Below, one piece after another: positions 8,878-17,919 of a stretch of 64,000 nucleotides of DNA. Position 1 is the stretch's first letter; the number at the start of each line of letters is the position of its first letter. A program made the translations under genes and the position numbers. The notes beneath the pieces are model-generated. The model made no database searches and was not told where the DNA came from. It saw only the letters and a program-made list of their open reading frames with translations. Where the stretch lies: contig CBIHOF010000008.1 in NCBI GenBank assembly GCA_966211955.1, forward strand, positions 124,001 to 188,000. The letters run 5' to 3'. Source of the DNA: Albitalea sp966211955. GTDB lineage: Bacteria; Pseudomonadota; Gammaproteobacteria; Burkholderiales; Burkholderiaceae_C.

Positions 8878-9810
8878 ATGAAGTTCCCCATGAAACACTT
8901 CTTGCCCGATCCGTCGGACCTGCGTTGGCTGGTTCGCTCGCTCGACCTGGGCTCCTTCTCGGCAGCGGCCCGGGAGCTGGATGTGGCGGTGTCCGTCGTC
9001 ACGCGCGGTGTGGACCGCCTGGAGGCGGGCTACGGCATCACGCTGCTGCGCCGCTCCACGCATGGCCTGTCGGCGACGCCCGAAGGCGCGGAGCTGGCGC
9101 AAGAAGCACGCGAGCTGCTTGCGCGGCTCGAAGACATGTCGGCCTCATTCGCCAAGCAGCACCAACGCGTGGCGGGCACCGTGCGCCTCGCGTCGAGCCA
9201 GGAGATCTGCGAGGAGCTGATCGTGCCGAACCTGGCCATGCTGCGCGCGCGGCACCCTGCATTGCGCATCGAGCTGGTGGCTGAGGATCGGGTGGCCGAC
9301 CTGGTCACCGATGGCATCGACGTGGCCCTTCGCACGACCGTGGGCAACAGCGAAGCCGTCGTCGCCCGCAAGCTGGGTTCGTTCGAGCGGCGCCTGTATG
9401 CCTCACCCGACTACTTGCGACAGCATGGCGAGCCGGCCGAGCCCCATGAGCTGCACCAGCATCAGACCATCACCCACACCGCGCAAGGACCTGCAGTGAG
9501 CTGGGCGTTTCGCAAGGGAGGGCGCATGGTGGAGGTCAGCATCAGGGCCCAGCTGGCGGCCAACACCTCGGCCCTGGTGCATCACGCACTGGTGGCCGGG
9601 GCCGGCATCGGGATGCTGTCGACCCCCTTGGCGGCGGCGGACGTGGCACGGGGTGAGCTGGTGGAAGTCCTGGCGCCATTTGCTTCGCGGGTGTCGCACA
9701 CGATGTTCGCGGTTTCGTTGCCCAGCCGACGCAATGCCGCTCGCGTGCAGGCGGTGACGGAGTTTCTGCAGGAAGCTGCGCGCCATCAATGGTCATGGGC
9801 TGCTCGATGA
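8878..9810 (+). CDS. LysR-family transcriptional regulator
   Basis: A 310-residue LysR regulator. The winged helix-turn-helix is in residues 10-70 (SLDLGSFSAAARELDVA... then RLEAGYGITLLRRS), followed by the LysR substrate-binding domain from about residue 95 (IDVALRT motif near 147). It is divergent from the tautomerase/cupin pair with a 108-bp gap, the classical position for a LysR regulator of neighbouring catabolic genes. The ATG at 8878 has AAAGG upstream; an alternative ATG is at 8890. The effector is unknown. Confidence 0.9.
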   Translation: MKFPMKHFLPDPSDLRWLVRSLDLGSFSAAARELDVAVSVVTRGVDRLEAGYGITLLRRSTHGLSATPEGAELAQEARELLARLEDMSASFAKQHQRVAGTVRLASSQEICEELIVPNLAMLRARHPALRIELVAEDRVADLVTDGIDVALRTTVGNSEAVVARKLGSFERRLYASPDYLRQHGEPAEPHELHQHQTITHTAQGPAVSWAFRKGGRMVEVSIRAQLAANTSALVHHALVAGAGIGMLSTPLAAADVARGELVEVLAPFASRVSHTMFAVSLPSRRNAARVQAVTEFLQEAARHQWSWAAR

Positions 9811-9990
9811 GCGGGTACTCTCGACGTTGGGCCGACAGCTGAGGCCGGCCTTGGGATGGGATGAAGACAGGTCGCCGCGGAGGCCACCTGCCGAATCACA
9901 TGTGAACCCGCACCGACGGGGAAGCGGCCGGATGGGAAACGGTGTGCCAGGAACAGGGACTGCACCCTTCAACCCGAGGTGATGACACCG

Positions 9991-11004
9991 TCATTCGACA
10001 GCCGCAGACTCGTTCTCCGTGCGCCGGTCAGGCTCCGTTGCACGGAGGATTTCGTTCAGTACGGAAGTGGCGTAATTCCCGGCACGCAGAGAGAACGTGA
10101 GCAGAAGTTGATTGGCTTGCGGCCATTCCCATGACATATCCATGGGGCTCGCCACCAGGGAGCGGCGCTCCTGATCCAGGCCGGCGTGTTCCATGCCGTC
10201 GCACAAGATGGCGTGACGTTCGGCCACTCCGTTTTCCAGGGCCTGCGCTTGATCGGTGGCGATCACACGGCCCCGTCCCCAGAGCGGTCCGGTGGGCCGG
10301 CCCGCCTCGTCCATCACGTCACCAGGCAGGGTCTTGCCCCAGAGTCCCTGCTGAATTCGCAGCGCCAGCACTTCATTGAAGATGAAGGATCGCACCGCCG
10401 ACAGGTAGATGCCCTTCTTCTTCGGGTTGCGCACGCGGATCTCGCGCGCCAGCATGGCCCGGCCCTGTTCGACGTTGCCGCCGTCGTGGCCGAAACGCTG
10501 AGCGCCGAAGTAGTTGGGCACGCCATGTGACGCAACGGCCTGAAGATTGGCCTCGATGGCGTCGCGGTCGCCGGTCACGTCACGCAGCACGATGCGGAAT
10601 CGGTTGCCATGCAGATCACCGGGGCGCAGCTTTTTCGCGTGACGGCTCTGGCTCAGTACGTTGAATTCCGGGTGCTGAAGCAGTGTCAGGTCGGGCGTCT
10701 CACCCTTGGGCAGATAGATGCTGAACCACTGGCGGGTGATGGCGTAGCGGTCCTTGAGGCCGGCATAGCCCACATCCCTTTCCTGCACGCTGGCGGCCTC
10801 GGCCAGCTGCTGGGCAACGAAGGCGGTGTTGGCACCGTTCTTTTCGATGTCCAGCCAGATGTGTTCTCCCTCACCGGAGGGCAGCTGCAGCGGCAGCTCG
10901 GTCACGATGAAATCCTCATTGAGGAGTTTCAGGGTGGCGCTGGCGCCGCTGGCCGGATAAGCGTTGGGCCACTGTGGCAAGGTCGTGTATTGAGCGTCGG
11001 TCAT
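9991..11004 (-). CDS. truD: tRNA pseudouridine synthase D
   Basis: A 337-residue TruD, which makes pseudouridine 13 in tRNA(Glu). The catalytic aspartate is D85 in AGLKDRYA, matching the GxKD signature; NGANTAFVAQQLA, GVPNYFGAQRFG and the SFIFNEVLALR block are all typical. The protein is full length, so it should be active. It stands alone, with 180 bp and 447 bp of non-coding DNA on its sides, and its base composition looks lower in GC than the flanking genes. Synteny with isoprenoid genes, frequent for truD, is absent. This may indicate acquisition. Confidence 0.92.
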   Translation of the reverse strand: MTDAQYTTLPQWPNAYPASGASATLKLLNEDFIVTELPLQLPSGEGEHIWLDIEKNGANTAFVAQQLAEAASVQERDVGYAGLKDRYAITRQWFSIYLPKGETPDLTLLQHPEFNVLSQSRHAKKLRPGDLHGNRFRIVLRDVTGDRDAIEANLQAVASHGVPNYFGAQRFGHDGGNVEQGRAMLAREIRVRNPKKKGIYLSAVRSFIFNEVLALRIQQGLWGKTLPGDVMDEAGRPTGPLWGRGRVIATDQAQALENGVAERHAILCDGMEHAGLDQERRSLVASPMDMSWEWPQANQLLLTFSLRAGNYATSVLNEILRATEPDRRTENESAAVE

Positions 11005-11451
11005 TGGCAGTCTGAGGGCACCAGCTGTAGATTGGGACAGGCTGTCTGGCCGACCAGGGGCAGTCTGGACCGTGATTCTCTCCCTGCCCGCATGCCTTGA
11101 AGGTGCGGCTCCAATGGAAACCGTTGCGCGCTACGACAGGCGGCTGCCGGGCGGTGACGTCAACTCAAGGACCCGGCCAGGAGCGGAAGTGCGTCGGGGC
11201 GTTGGCCAATGACTAAAGCCTCTGAGTCGTCACCTGCTCTGGCCGCCACATGCGGCTTGACGCCGGTTACTGGGTCATCCGACGTCGACGAGCTGCTGCG
11301 AAGCGTCAGGGCGCTGCATGAAATCTGACCGGCCTTCGCAGATCTTCTGAAATGGAGCGGAGATCGTTCCATGCGACGATCCCGGGCTTGGCGCCACCAT
11401 CGAGCCACGTCGAGTTCGAAGCGGGCGTCTCGCACGGATGCCGTCGAATCG
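11005..11451. other. Intergenic stretch without a recognised gene
   Basis: This 447-bp gap separates truD from the large unknown gene. Reading frames on both strands give no recognisable protein. A minus-strand open frame (about 11160-11420, peptide ending PLLAGSLS) has no start with a ribosome-binding site inside the gap and could be a gene remnant. The motif gggcagtctg is approximately repeated near 11003 and 11060. I see no tRNA or terminator with a clear T-tract. Confidence 0.5.
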
Positions 11452-13623
11452 ATGTCGGGCAAGACCTTTCTACTCAACACCCCCGCTCGAACGAGCGACC
11501 TGCCAACGCTGAGCGGTGAATGGTTCATCGTGGCGCAAGCGCGTGACCTGGTTCCCCTGCCCTGGCTTTGCCTGTTCGGCAGCGTCGACCTGGAGCCCTG
11601 CCAGCTCACGTTCATGGAGCCGGTCGAGGCCGATGGTGAGCAGCGCCACGTGCCGCGCAGGTTCTCGGTCCTCAACCCAACGGTGTCGGTCGACCAGGCC
11701 AGGATCAACCTCGTCAAGTCCCGACCGGTGTTCGCCCGCTTGGCGGGCGATGCGCAGGCCGGCGAGCGGCGCTGGCAGGAGGCCATGGAGGCCCTGGCCT
11801 CGATGAGGCTCGACTACCTCACGATCGACCCGACCAAGGCCTTGGTGATGGAAGACCTGCGCAGCGTCCCCGCGCTCTACGCCGCGGCCTTCTCGGACGG
11901 CCCTCAAGGCGACGAGGCCAGGCGCCGGATCGCCAGGCTCGACCCCGGCGTCGGCTTGGTCGCCGCCGTCGACGGGCTGGACGGCGGCTTCCTCAAGGCA
12001 GGCGAGCACCTGCGCCGCTCGCGTTCGCCCGAAGAGGCGCGCGAAATCCAGGCGCGCATCGCCACGCTCGAGCCGCCTCGCGTCACTCCAGCCAAGGTGG
12101 ACGCGCCACGCGCACCTCCGACGCCGCCGAGTAGCGCCGGGTCGGATCCGCCCGCGAACTTCTGGGCCGACGAGGCGCTGCTGGCGCGCGGTCGGCGCGA
12201 GGTCGACGCTGTGGCCGGCGCATCGATGTTCACCGGCGCGCGGCGCTACTATCAGCTGAGCCTGACGAATCGCGCGAGCGGGCCGATCCGTGTGCGCACG
12301 TTCGCCGGCTTCGCGCGGACGAATGACGGCTACGAGCTGGCCACCACCGCCGCCCGCTGGTTCGATGACCAGACGTTCATCGCGTGGTACGGCGCCCCGG
12401 CAGATGGCTGGATCGCGCCCGGGCAGACGGTCAGCTACCTGGCGCAGAGCGCGACCGATCAGGAGGAAGCCTGGGCATACTGGTGCGAGGACGCCGGAGG
12501 CGAGCCGTTCATGGCGATGGCGAAAGTGGCGAAGTCCTTGACTGGTGGCCGGATGAAGGGCGCAGGTTGGGTGACCGGCCTCACGCGCGACGACGTACAG
12601 CCGATGTCGGAGCTGGGCCAGCGTGAGATGGACCGGCTCGTGGCGCAATTCCAGGAGATGACGCGCGAGAGCCAGGACCACATCTCCACGCTCGATTTGG
12701 CGGGCGTGCGTTGGCTCGACAAGGCCATCGACGAGATCCACGCGTCTGGCGACCGCAGCGAGTGGCCGTGGCTGATCCCGATGTTCGGCGCGTTCCTCGG
12801 CGAGGTCATTCGGCGCTGGGGCAACGGCGGCTGGCTGTTATACGGCGAGATTCCCTGCGTGCATTCCGGCGGCGTCGTCTTCCTGCCGTACCAGACGGTG
12901 GTGCGGCGGCTGGTGGAAGGCCGAGCCACGGATACCACGATGCTTGGCCTCGTGTTAGACGGCCACCCGACCGAGCTGAACGCGCCCATACGCAGCCAGA
13001 TCCGCCCCTCGCCTGCTGACCCGACGATGTTGAGCGCGCTGGAAGGCCTTCGAGGCGTCCTTGCACAGCGGCGCGCGACGATGCATCCGCGCACGCTGGC
13101 CGGAATCTGCGGCCCGGCGCCGTCGTGGATGAAACCGCAGGATGCGTTGCGCGAGGCGGTCGATCGCCAAGCCTTGCTGCTGGCGGAAGGCACGATCGTG
13201 TGGGCTGCGGTGGTCCAGGCCAACCAGCAGTTGTTCGAGGCCGGCGCGAGTGATTGTCCGGCGCAGGTGATCTACAGCCGCGACACCGCGTTCGACGCCC
13301 GTCCTCAGGAACTGCGCGCCATCGCAGAGCGCATCTTCAAGCTGAAGGGCGCCAAGCCATCCGATCCGCGGGAAAAGGCGATCGCCGACAAGGTGACCAA
13401 CGAGATGGATCGCACGATGGGCTGGCGCCTGCCCCTGGAGCTGACGGACCGACCGGTGTTCTCGGCCGCCGTCATGGTGTGGCGCCGGCACATCCCGGCG
13501 GGTGTCCTGTCGGCCGCGAGCTTCCCGGTGCTCGCGCATCCGGATACCCAGGCCGTGATGATCGTACCGGTCGAGTTCTGGCCGATCGAGCTCATTCAGC
13601 TCTGGAAGGCGGGCAAGCTTTAG
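11452..13623 (+). CDS. Large multidomain protein of unknown function
   Basis: A 723-residue protein that I do not recognise by name. No signal peptide or membrane segment is visible. Four parts can be seen: an N-terminal globular region (1-205), a Pro-rich linker (about 207-235), a central part starting FWADEALLARG that includes a beta-rich segment (YYQLSLTN) and a region around 430-480 with FGAFLGEVIRRWGNGGW and a GGVVFLPYQTVVRRL pattern like DUF3806-type domains, and a C-terminal domain (about 560-723) rich in Trp, Pro and hydrophobic strands. The start at MSGKTF is chosen because the 27 residues before it are low-complexity Arg/Ser; the ribosome-binding site is weak. It stands alone beside truD. 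Confidence 0.7.
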   Translation: MSGKTFLLNTPARTSDLPTLSGEWFIVAQARDLVPLPWLCLFGSVDLEPCQLTFMEPVEADGEQRHVPRRFSVLNPTVSVDQARINLVKSRPVFARLAGDAQAGERRWQEAMEALASMRLDYLTIDPTKALVMEDLRSVPALYAAAFSDGPQGDEARRRIARLDPGVGLVAAVDGLDGGFLKAGEHLRRSRSPEEAREIQARIATLEPPRVTPAKVDAPRAPPTPPSSAGSDPPANFWADEALLARGRREVDAVAGASMFTGARRYYQLSLTNRASGPIRVRTFAGFARTNDGYELATTAARWFDDQTFIAWYGAPADGWIAPGQTVSYLAQSATDQEEAWAYWCEDAGGEPFMAMAKVAKSLTGGRMKGAGWVTGLTRDDVQPMSELGQREMDRLVAQFQEMTRESQDHISTLDLAGVRWLDKAIDEIHASGDRSEWPWLIPMFGAFLGEVIRRWGNGGWLLYGEIPCVHSGGVVFLPYQTVVRRLVEGRATDTTMLGLVLDGHPTELNAPIRSQIRPSPADPTMLSALEGLRGVLAQRRATMHPRTLAGICGPAPSWMKPQDALREAVDRQALLLAEGTIVWAAVVQANQQLFEAGASDCPAQVIYSRDTAFDARPQELRAIAERIFKLKGAKPSDPREKAIADKVTNEMDRTMGWRLPLELTDRPVFSAAVMVWRRHIPAGVLSAASFPVLAHPDTQAVMIVPVEFWPIELIQLWKAGKL

Positions 13624-13714
13624 AGAGACCGGCTGCGGCTGCCGGCCAGCAGCCGTCAACGTCCTCGGTGCGCCGCGGTCGTCGGCTCAGCGAGAAGCGC
13701 GAGCGCCGCCTGTT

Positions 13715-14590
13715 CTATCCGTGCAGGACGAGGGATTCCTCGGGGTACTGATCGCAGATGAAATCCACGAAGGCGCGAACCTTCGGTGCGGGCAGGCGCC
13801 TGGACGTGTGAAGGATCCACAGGGCGACCTCCGAGCCTGAGACCGTGCCCCACTGCACCAGCTCGCCGCGAGTCAGCTGGTTCCAGGCGATCGACTGCGG
13901 GATGAGCGCGGCGCCGGCGCCCGCGACCGCAGCGTCGCGAATCATCAGGAACGAAGAGAGCCTGAGTCTCGGGATGGGCTCCAGGACCAGGTTGCCTTCC
14001 CCGAGGTTCCACAGGGTGGGCTGGAAGCTGGCGGAGACGATGCTTTGCACCGGCCTCACCGCTCCCGGGCTGGGCATGGGCACCGAAGGCGCTGCGACCA
14101 CGATGAGCCTGTCCTTTGCGAATCGCCGACCCACCAGGCCACTGTCGGTGCTCGGGTTGATTCGAATCGCGACGTCGAACTGCTCTTCGACGAGATCGAC
14201 CATGCGGTCCTCTGCAACCGCCTCGACGGTGACCTCCGGGTAGGCCGCACAGAACTCCGCGCAGAGGCGCCCCATCGCGAGCTGCGAGAACAGCAATGGC
14301 GACGCGACGCGCAGGCGACCGCGCGGTGTCGCCACACCTTCGCGTGCAGCGGTCATGGCTTCGGTGACCTCCTGCAGGGGGCCCTCGGTCCGTGCGATGA
14401 GCGTCTCGCCGGCTTTGGTGAGCTTGAGCCCGCGGGCACTGCGCTCGATGAGTCGCACGCCGATTTGCTCTTCCAGCTCGGCGATGTGCCGCGACAGCGT
14501 TGCCTTCGACTTGCCGCTGGCGCGACTGGCCTTCCCGAGACCTCCGTGCGTCGCGACGAGCGTGAAGTTGCTGACGGCGTTCAAGTCCAT
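13715..14590 (-). CDS. LysR-family transcriptional regulator
   Basis: A 291-residue LysR regulator with the N-terminal HTH (residues 1-60, KASRASGKSKATLSRHIAELEE) and a substrate-binding domain from about residue 90 (VRLIERSARGLKL joins them; FDVAIRI near 140). It is divergent from an NADP-dependent oxidoreductase gene with a 102-bp gap containing an imperfect TTG-N6-CAA dyad (ttgtattcgcaa near 14639-14650) that could be its binding site. It probably controls the three-gene run 14693-17071. The effector is not inferable. Confidence 0.9.
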   Translation of the reverse strand: MDLNAVSNFTLVATHGGLGKASRASGKSKATLSRHIAELEEQIGVRLIERSARGLKLTKAGETLIARTEGPLQEVTEAMTAAREGVATPRGRLRVASPLLFSQLAMGRLCAEFCAAYPEVTVEAVAEDRMVDLVEEQFDVAIRINPSTDSGLVGRRFAKDRLIVVAAPSVPMPSPGAVRPVQSIVSASFQPTLWNLGEGNLVLEPIPRLRLSSFLMIRDAAVAGAGAALIPQSIAWNQLTRGELVQWGTVSGSEVALWILHTSRRLPAPKVRAFVDFICDQYPEESLVLHG

Positions 14591-14692
14591 GTTGTTCCAA
14601 ATTTGAGCCAGTGCGTCTTGATTCTGGCGTCTTTGTTTTGTATTCGCAACAGCCTATCTTCTCGTCACCGCAACCGATACGAGGAAACCGAA

Positions 14693-15625
14693 ATGACGAC
14701 GCAACGTGCAGTACTGATTCGTGGCTATGGCGGCGCTGATGCCGCCGAGCTGAGTGCGATCGAAACGCCGAAGGCGGGCGAAGGGCAGGTGCTGGTCCGC
14801 GTCCGCGCCGCCGGCATCAACGGACTCGACTGGAAGGTCCGGGCGGGCTACGTCCGGGATGCGTTCCCGCTGCAGCTGCCCGCCGTGCTGGGCATCGAAC
14901 TCGCCGGCGTGGTCGAGGCCGTCGGGCCGGGCGTCTCGCGCTTGAGCGTGGGGGACCGGGTGATGGGTCCCGTCGGCGGGCTCGGGGCCTATACCGATGT
15001 CGTCGCGGTCCCGGAGACCAACCTGTCCAAGACGCCCGACGCAGTGGACGATGTTCAGGCGGCCGCGATCCCCGTGGCTGCCGTGGCAGCCTGGCAAAGC
15101 CTCCACCAGGCCGGGCCGATCCGCCCCGGCCAGCGAGTCCTGATCCATGGCGCCGCTGGAGGGCTGGGCGGATATGCCGTGCAGTACGCCAAGCAGGCAG
15201 GCGCCGAGGTCTTCGCGACCGTGGCCACCGCCCATGTCGAGTACGTGCGCAGTCTCGGTGCAGACCACGTCATCGACTACCAGAGGCAACGCTTCGAGGA
15301 GGTCGCCCGCGAGATCGACCTGGTGCTCGACTACGTCGGCGGCGAGGTGCTGGATCGTTCCTGGCAGGTGCTGACGCCGACCGGCGCCATCGTGGGCACG
15401 TCGTCGCCGGACATCCTGGCCCGCACGCCGGAGGGCCGCCGCGGCCTGTGGTTCATGAACAAGCCCGACGCCGCTTTGCTGGAACGACTCGCCGCGGAAG
15501 TGGCCGGCGGGCAGCTGAAGTCCAAGGTCAGCGAGGTCGTCGGCTTCAAGGACATCCCCGCGGCCATCGAACGCAACCGCACCGACTCGCGCACCGGCAA
15601 GGTCGTGGCGGACTTTTCACGCTGA
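14693..15625 (+). CDS. Zinc-free MDR alcohol dehydrogenase/quinone oxidoreductase
   Basis: A 310-residue medium-chain dehydrogenase/reductase of the quinone-oxidoreductase type. The GroES-like N-terminal domain includes AAGINGLDWKVRAGY, and the nucleotide-binding domain carries HGAAGGLGGYAVQYAK at about residues 150-165 and the LGADHVIDY segment. The cysteine ligands of the structural zinc are absent, as in NADPH:quinone reductases. The ATG at 14693 has GAGGAAACC just upstream; the long upstream frame is a shadow of the divergent LysR gene. It is first of three genes, followed at 31 bp by an NmrA-like protein. Confidence 0.9.
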   Translation: MTTQRAVLIRGYGGADAAELSAIETPKAGEGQVLVRVRAAGINGLDWKVRAGYVRDAFPLQLPAVLGIELAGVVEAVGPGVSRLSVGDRVMGPVGGLGAYTDVVAVPETNLSKTPDAVDDVQAAAIPVAAVAAWQSLHQAGPIRPGQRVLIHGAAGGLGGYAVQYAKQAGAEVFATVATAHVEYVRSLGADHVIDYQRQRFEEVAREIDLVLDYVGGEVLDRSWQVLTPTGAIVGTSSPDILARTPEGRRGLWFMNKPDAALLERLAAEVAGGQLKSKVSEVVGFKDIPAAIERNRTDSRTGKVVADFSR

Positions 15626-15656
15626 TCGTTTCCAGTTCACTCTCCAGGAGATTCAC

Positions 15657-16535
15657 ATGAGCATTCTTGTCACCGGTGCCACGGGCACCGTCGGTTCACT
15701 CGTCGTCCGCGGACTCGCCGATGCGGGCGCGCAAGTCAAGGCGCTGGTTCGCCAGCAGGGAAAGCTGGCCTTTCCCGCCGGTGTGACGGAGGTGGTCGGC
15801 GACCTGACCGACGTACCGTCCATGCGCGCCGCCCTCTCGTCGGTGCGCACGCTGTTCCTGCTCAACGCCGTCACGCCCGACGAAGTGACGCAGGCCCTCA
15901 TCGCGCTCAACCTGGCGCACGAAGCGGGCATCGAACGCATCGTGTACCTGTCGGTGATCCACGCCGACAAGTACGTGAACGTTCCGCACTTCACCGGCAA
16001 GCACACTGTTGAACGCATGATCGAGACACTCGGCCTGCACGCCACCATCCTGCGGCCTGCCTATTTCATGCAGAACGAGCGCATGGTCCAGCAGGCGATC
16101 GAGGGGTACGGGGTCTACCCGATGCCGATCGGCTCGACCGGCGTCGCGATGATCGATGCGCGCGACATTGCCGACATCGCCGTCGCCGAACTTCTTCGCC
16201 GAGACTCTGCGTCCACGGCGCTGCCCGCGGTGACCCTGGACCTGGTGGGACCGGAGTTGATCACCGGTGCGTCAGCGGCGCAGGCCTGGGGAAGCGCGCT
16301 CGGCCGCGAGATCACCTATGCGGGCGATGACGTTGCAGCCTTCGAGGCACAGATGGCGACATACAGCCCGGCATGGCTGGCCTACGACATGCGTCTCATG
16401 ATGGCCGGCATCCAGAAGATCGGCATGCATGGTACCGATGGGGCGGCCGATCGGCTGCAAGCGATGCTGGGGCGGCCTCTGCGCAACTACGCATCGTTCG
16501 TCAGCGAAGCCGTCGCCGCAACCCGATCCGCCTAG
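15657..16535 (+). CDS. NmrA/NAD(P)H-binding Rossmann-fold protein
   Basis: A 292-residue atypical short-chain dehydrogenase. The N-terminal nucleotide-binding motif is GATGTVGS (residues 7-14), and RPAYFMQN near residue 125 and IDARDIADIA near 163 are typical of the NmrA/azoreductase-like branch. The YxxxK catalytic pair is not obvious, so it may act as a redox sensor or quinone-type reductase. It has a good ribosome-binding site (CAGGAG) and follows the oxidoreductase gene by 31 bp, so the pair is probably one LysR-controlled operon. Confidence 0.88.
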   Translation: MSILVTGATGTVGSLVVRGLADAGAQVKALVRQQGKLAFPAGVTEVVGDLTDVPSMRAALSSVRTLFLLNAVTPDEVTQALIALNLAHEAGIERIVYLSVIHADKYVNVPHFTGKHTVERMIETLGLHATILRPAYFMQNERMVQQAIEGYGVYPMPIGSTGVAMIDARDIADIAVAELLRRDSASTALPAVTLDLVGPELITGASAAQAWGSALGREITYAGDDVAAFEAQMATYSPAWLAYDMRLMMAGIQKIGMHGTDGAADRLQAMLGRPLRNYASFVSEAVAATRSA

Positions 16536-16582
16536 CCGCGACGCCGCGGTCAGCGCCTACCGACAGACACAGAGGAAATGCA

Positions 16583-17071
16583 ATGAGCCTTGCTGTTGCA
16601 ACCGTGAGCACGACGATCGAAGCGTCGATCGAAGAGGCGTTCGGACAAATCGTGCCGATTGATCTCACATCGATCTTCACCGGGTATGGCCCATTGCCTG
16701 CCGTGGTGCAGACACGGGATCAAAGCGGAGCATGGGATGCCGCGGGGCGGACCCGGACCGTGGCCTTCTCCGACGGCAGCACTGCCCGCGAATCGCTCAC
16801 CGAATACGAGTATTCGCATCGATTCGCCTACACGATCGACCACTTCACGGGCGTGCTGCGCCTTCTTGCCAGCGAAGCGCGCGGCGAATGGTGGTTCGAG
16901 CAAGTGCCCGGCCGAAAGGCCACGGCGATTCGTTGGCGATACCAGTTTGTGAGCAGATCCAGGTTCCTGGGGCCGCTGGTCGGCCTCTTCACCAGGCTGC
17001 TCTGGCGAGGCTACATGCTCAAAGCGTTGAGCCTGTCCAAGGCCAAGGTGGAGGCCAAGGTTCCAGATTGA
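16583..17071 (+). CDS. SRPBCC-superfamily (polyketide cyclase-like) protein
   Basis: A 162-residue protein of the START/SRPBCC helix-grip fold. It opens with VATVSTTIEASIEEAFGQIVPIDL-like pattern (shown in part) and has the central FSDGSTARESL and WWFEQVPGR segments seen in polyketide-cyclase-like members. These bind hydrophobic ligands; the ligand is unknown. The ATG at 16583 is preceded by AGAGGAAA. It follows the NmrA-like gene by 47 bp and is likely the last gene of the operon. Stop is 29 bp from the convergent DUF488 gene. Confidence 0.8.
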   Translation: MSLAVATVSTTIEASIEEAFGQIVPIDLTSIFTGYGPLPAVVQTRDQSGAWDAAGRTRTVAFSDGSTARESLTEYEYSHRFAYTIDHFTGVLRLLASEARGEWWFEQVPGRKATAIRWRYQFVSRSRFLGPLVGLFTRLLWRGYMLKALSLSKAKVEAKVPD

Positions 17072-17100
17072 TCGCCAGCTCCATCCCACCCCGTCACACC

Positions 17101-17712
17101 CTACGGATAGGTAACCCCCTCCCCCTCCACCTTCGCAAACGGCGTCAACCTGTGCCGCTGCAACCTCGTCGCGCTCGATATCTCGCAGGCCACATGCCCT
17201 CGCACGAACAACGCGTCGGCGATCAGGGAGCGATGGCATCGCCATGGCACGGCCTCTGCACACATCAGCGCGACACGGTCGGTCTTCATGAGCTCCATGA
17301 CCGCCACCAGGCTCTCGTTGAAATCAGGCGTGAGCATGTAGTCCGCATACCCTCGGAAAGACAGGTTGCGCCAGGCACCGTTCGGCGACTCGGGGCTGGT
17401 GCGACGGAAGCCGCCGAGGCCGGGCGCGAGGGCGTACCCGATGCGCGCCTTTGCCAGCGACTTCGCAAGCGCCTGCGTCTCGAACTGCGGGTTGTGCCGC
17501 GAACGCGGAACGGTGCGGACGTCGATCAGCTGCGTGATGCCGTGCGACGTCAACAGACCGATGAACTCGTCGATCGGCCGCGTCGAGTGCCCGAGCGTGA
17601 AGGCGCAACCGGCAGGTGCGTCTTGCGCCGCAATCTCAGCGTCACCGCCCGTTGCCCGATCAGCGAGCAGCCGCTCATCCCCGGCACAACAACAGCAGGT
17701 CAACTTCTTCAT
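17101..17712 (-). CDS. DUF488 domain-containing protein
   Basis: A 203-residue DUF488 protein. Near residue 39 the family hallmark FTLGHSTRPIDEF is visible, followed by IDVRTVPRSRHNPQF and, later, the MCAEAVPWRCHRS motif with Cys and His typical of the family. The N-terminus has an unusual KKLTCCCCAGDE run of four cysteines, which may bind metal or be a poor start choice; ATG at 17712 was chosen over 17769 because the earlier residues are Arg-rich shadow-like. Function of DUF488 is not established; members occur in stress and heme-related contexts. Confidence 0.82.
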   Translation of the reverse strand: MKKLTCCCCAGDERLLADRATGGDAEIAAQDAPAGCAFTLGHSTRPIDEFIGLLTSHGITQLIDVRTVPRSRHNPQFETQALAKSLAKARIGYALAPGLGGFRRTSPESPNGAWRNLSFRGYADYMLTPDFNESLVAVMELMKTDRVALMCAEAVPWRCHRSLIADALFVRGHVACEISSATRLQRHRLTPFAKVEGEGVTYP

Positions 17713-17875
17713 CGGCCGAGTGTGCAGCCCACGCAGCAATCCCTTCGCGCGACACCCTCGCACCACCACGTCGCGACGATGGACTCAGGAGGCACCTTTC
17801 ATGAGATTCACGCGGCTTGCATCGGCGTCACAGACTCACCGGCACCCCTTGCGCAAACCTACGAGCCTGCCGTCC

Positions 17876-17895
17876 CGAGGGCCGCATGGCCCTCG
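17876..17895 (-). terminator. Hairpin downstream of the chitinase gene
   Basis: A perfect 8-bp stem (CGAGGGCC/GGCCCTCG) with a GCAT loop begins 24 bases after the chitinase stop. There is no T-tract on either side, so it may be a transcript-stabilising hairpin or a factor-dependent terminator element. Confidence 0.35.
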
Positions 17896-17919
17896 CTCGC
17901 TTGAACGCCCCCAGCCGAC

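Noticed and set aside
9811..9990. Possible structured RNA (cobalamin-riboswitch or intron-like phrase GGAAACGGTGTGCC) between LysR and truD
   Set aside because: No consistent box set or pairing could be traced, and neither neighbour fits cobalamin control.
11160..11786. Minus-strand frame of 208 residues
   Set aside because: Most of it is a shadow of the large unknown gene, and the remaining part has no start or family signature.
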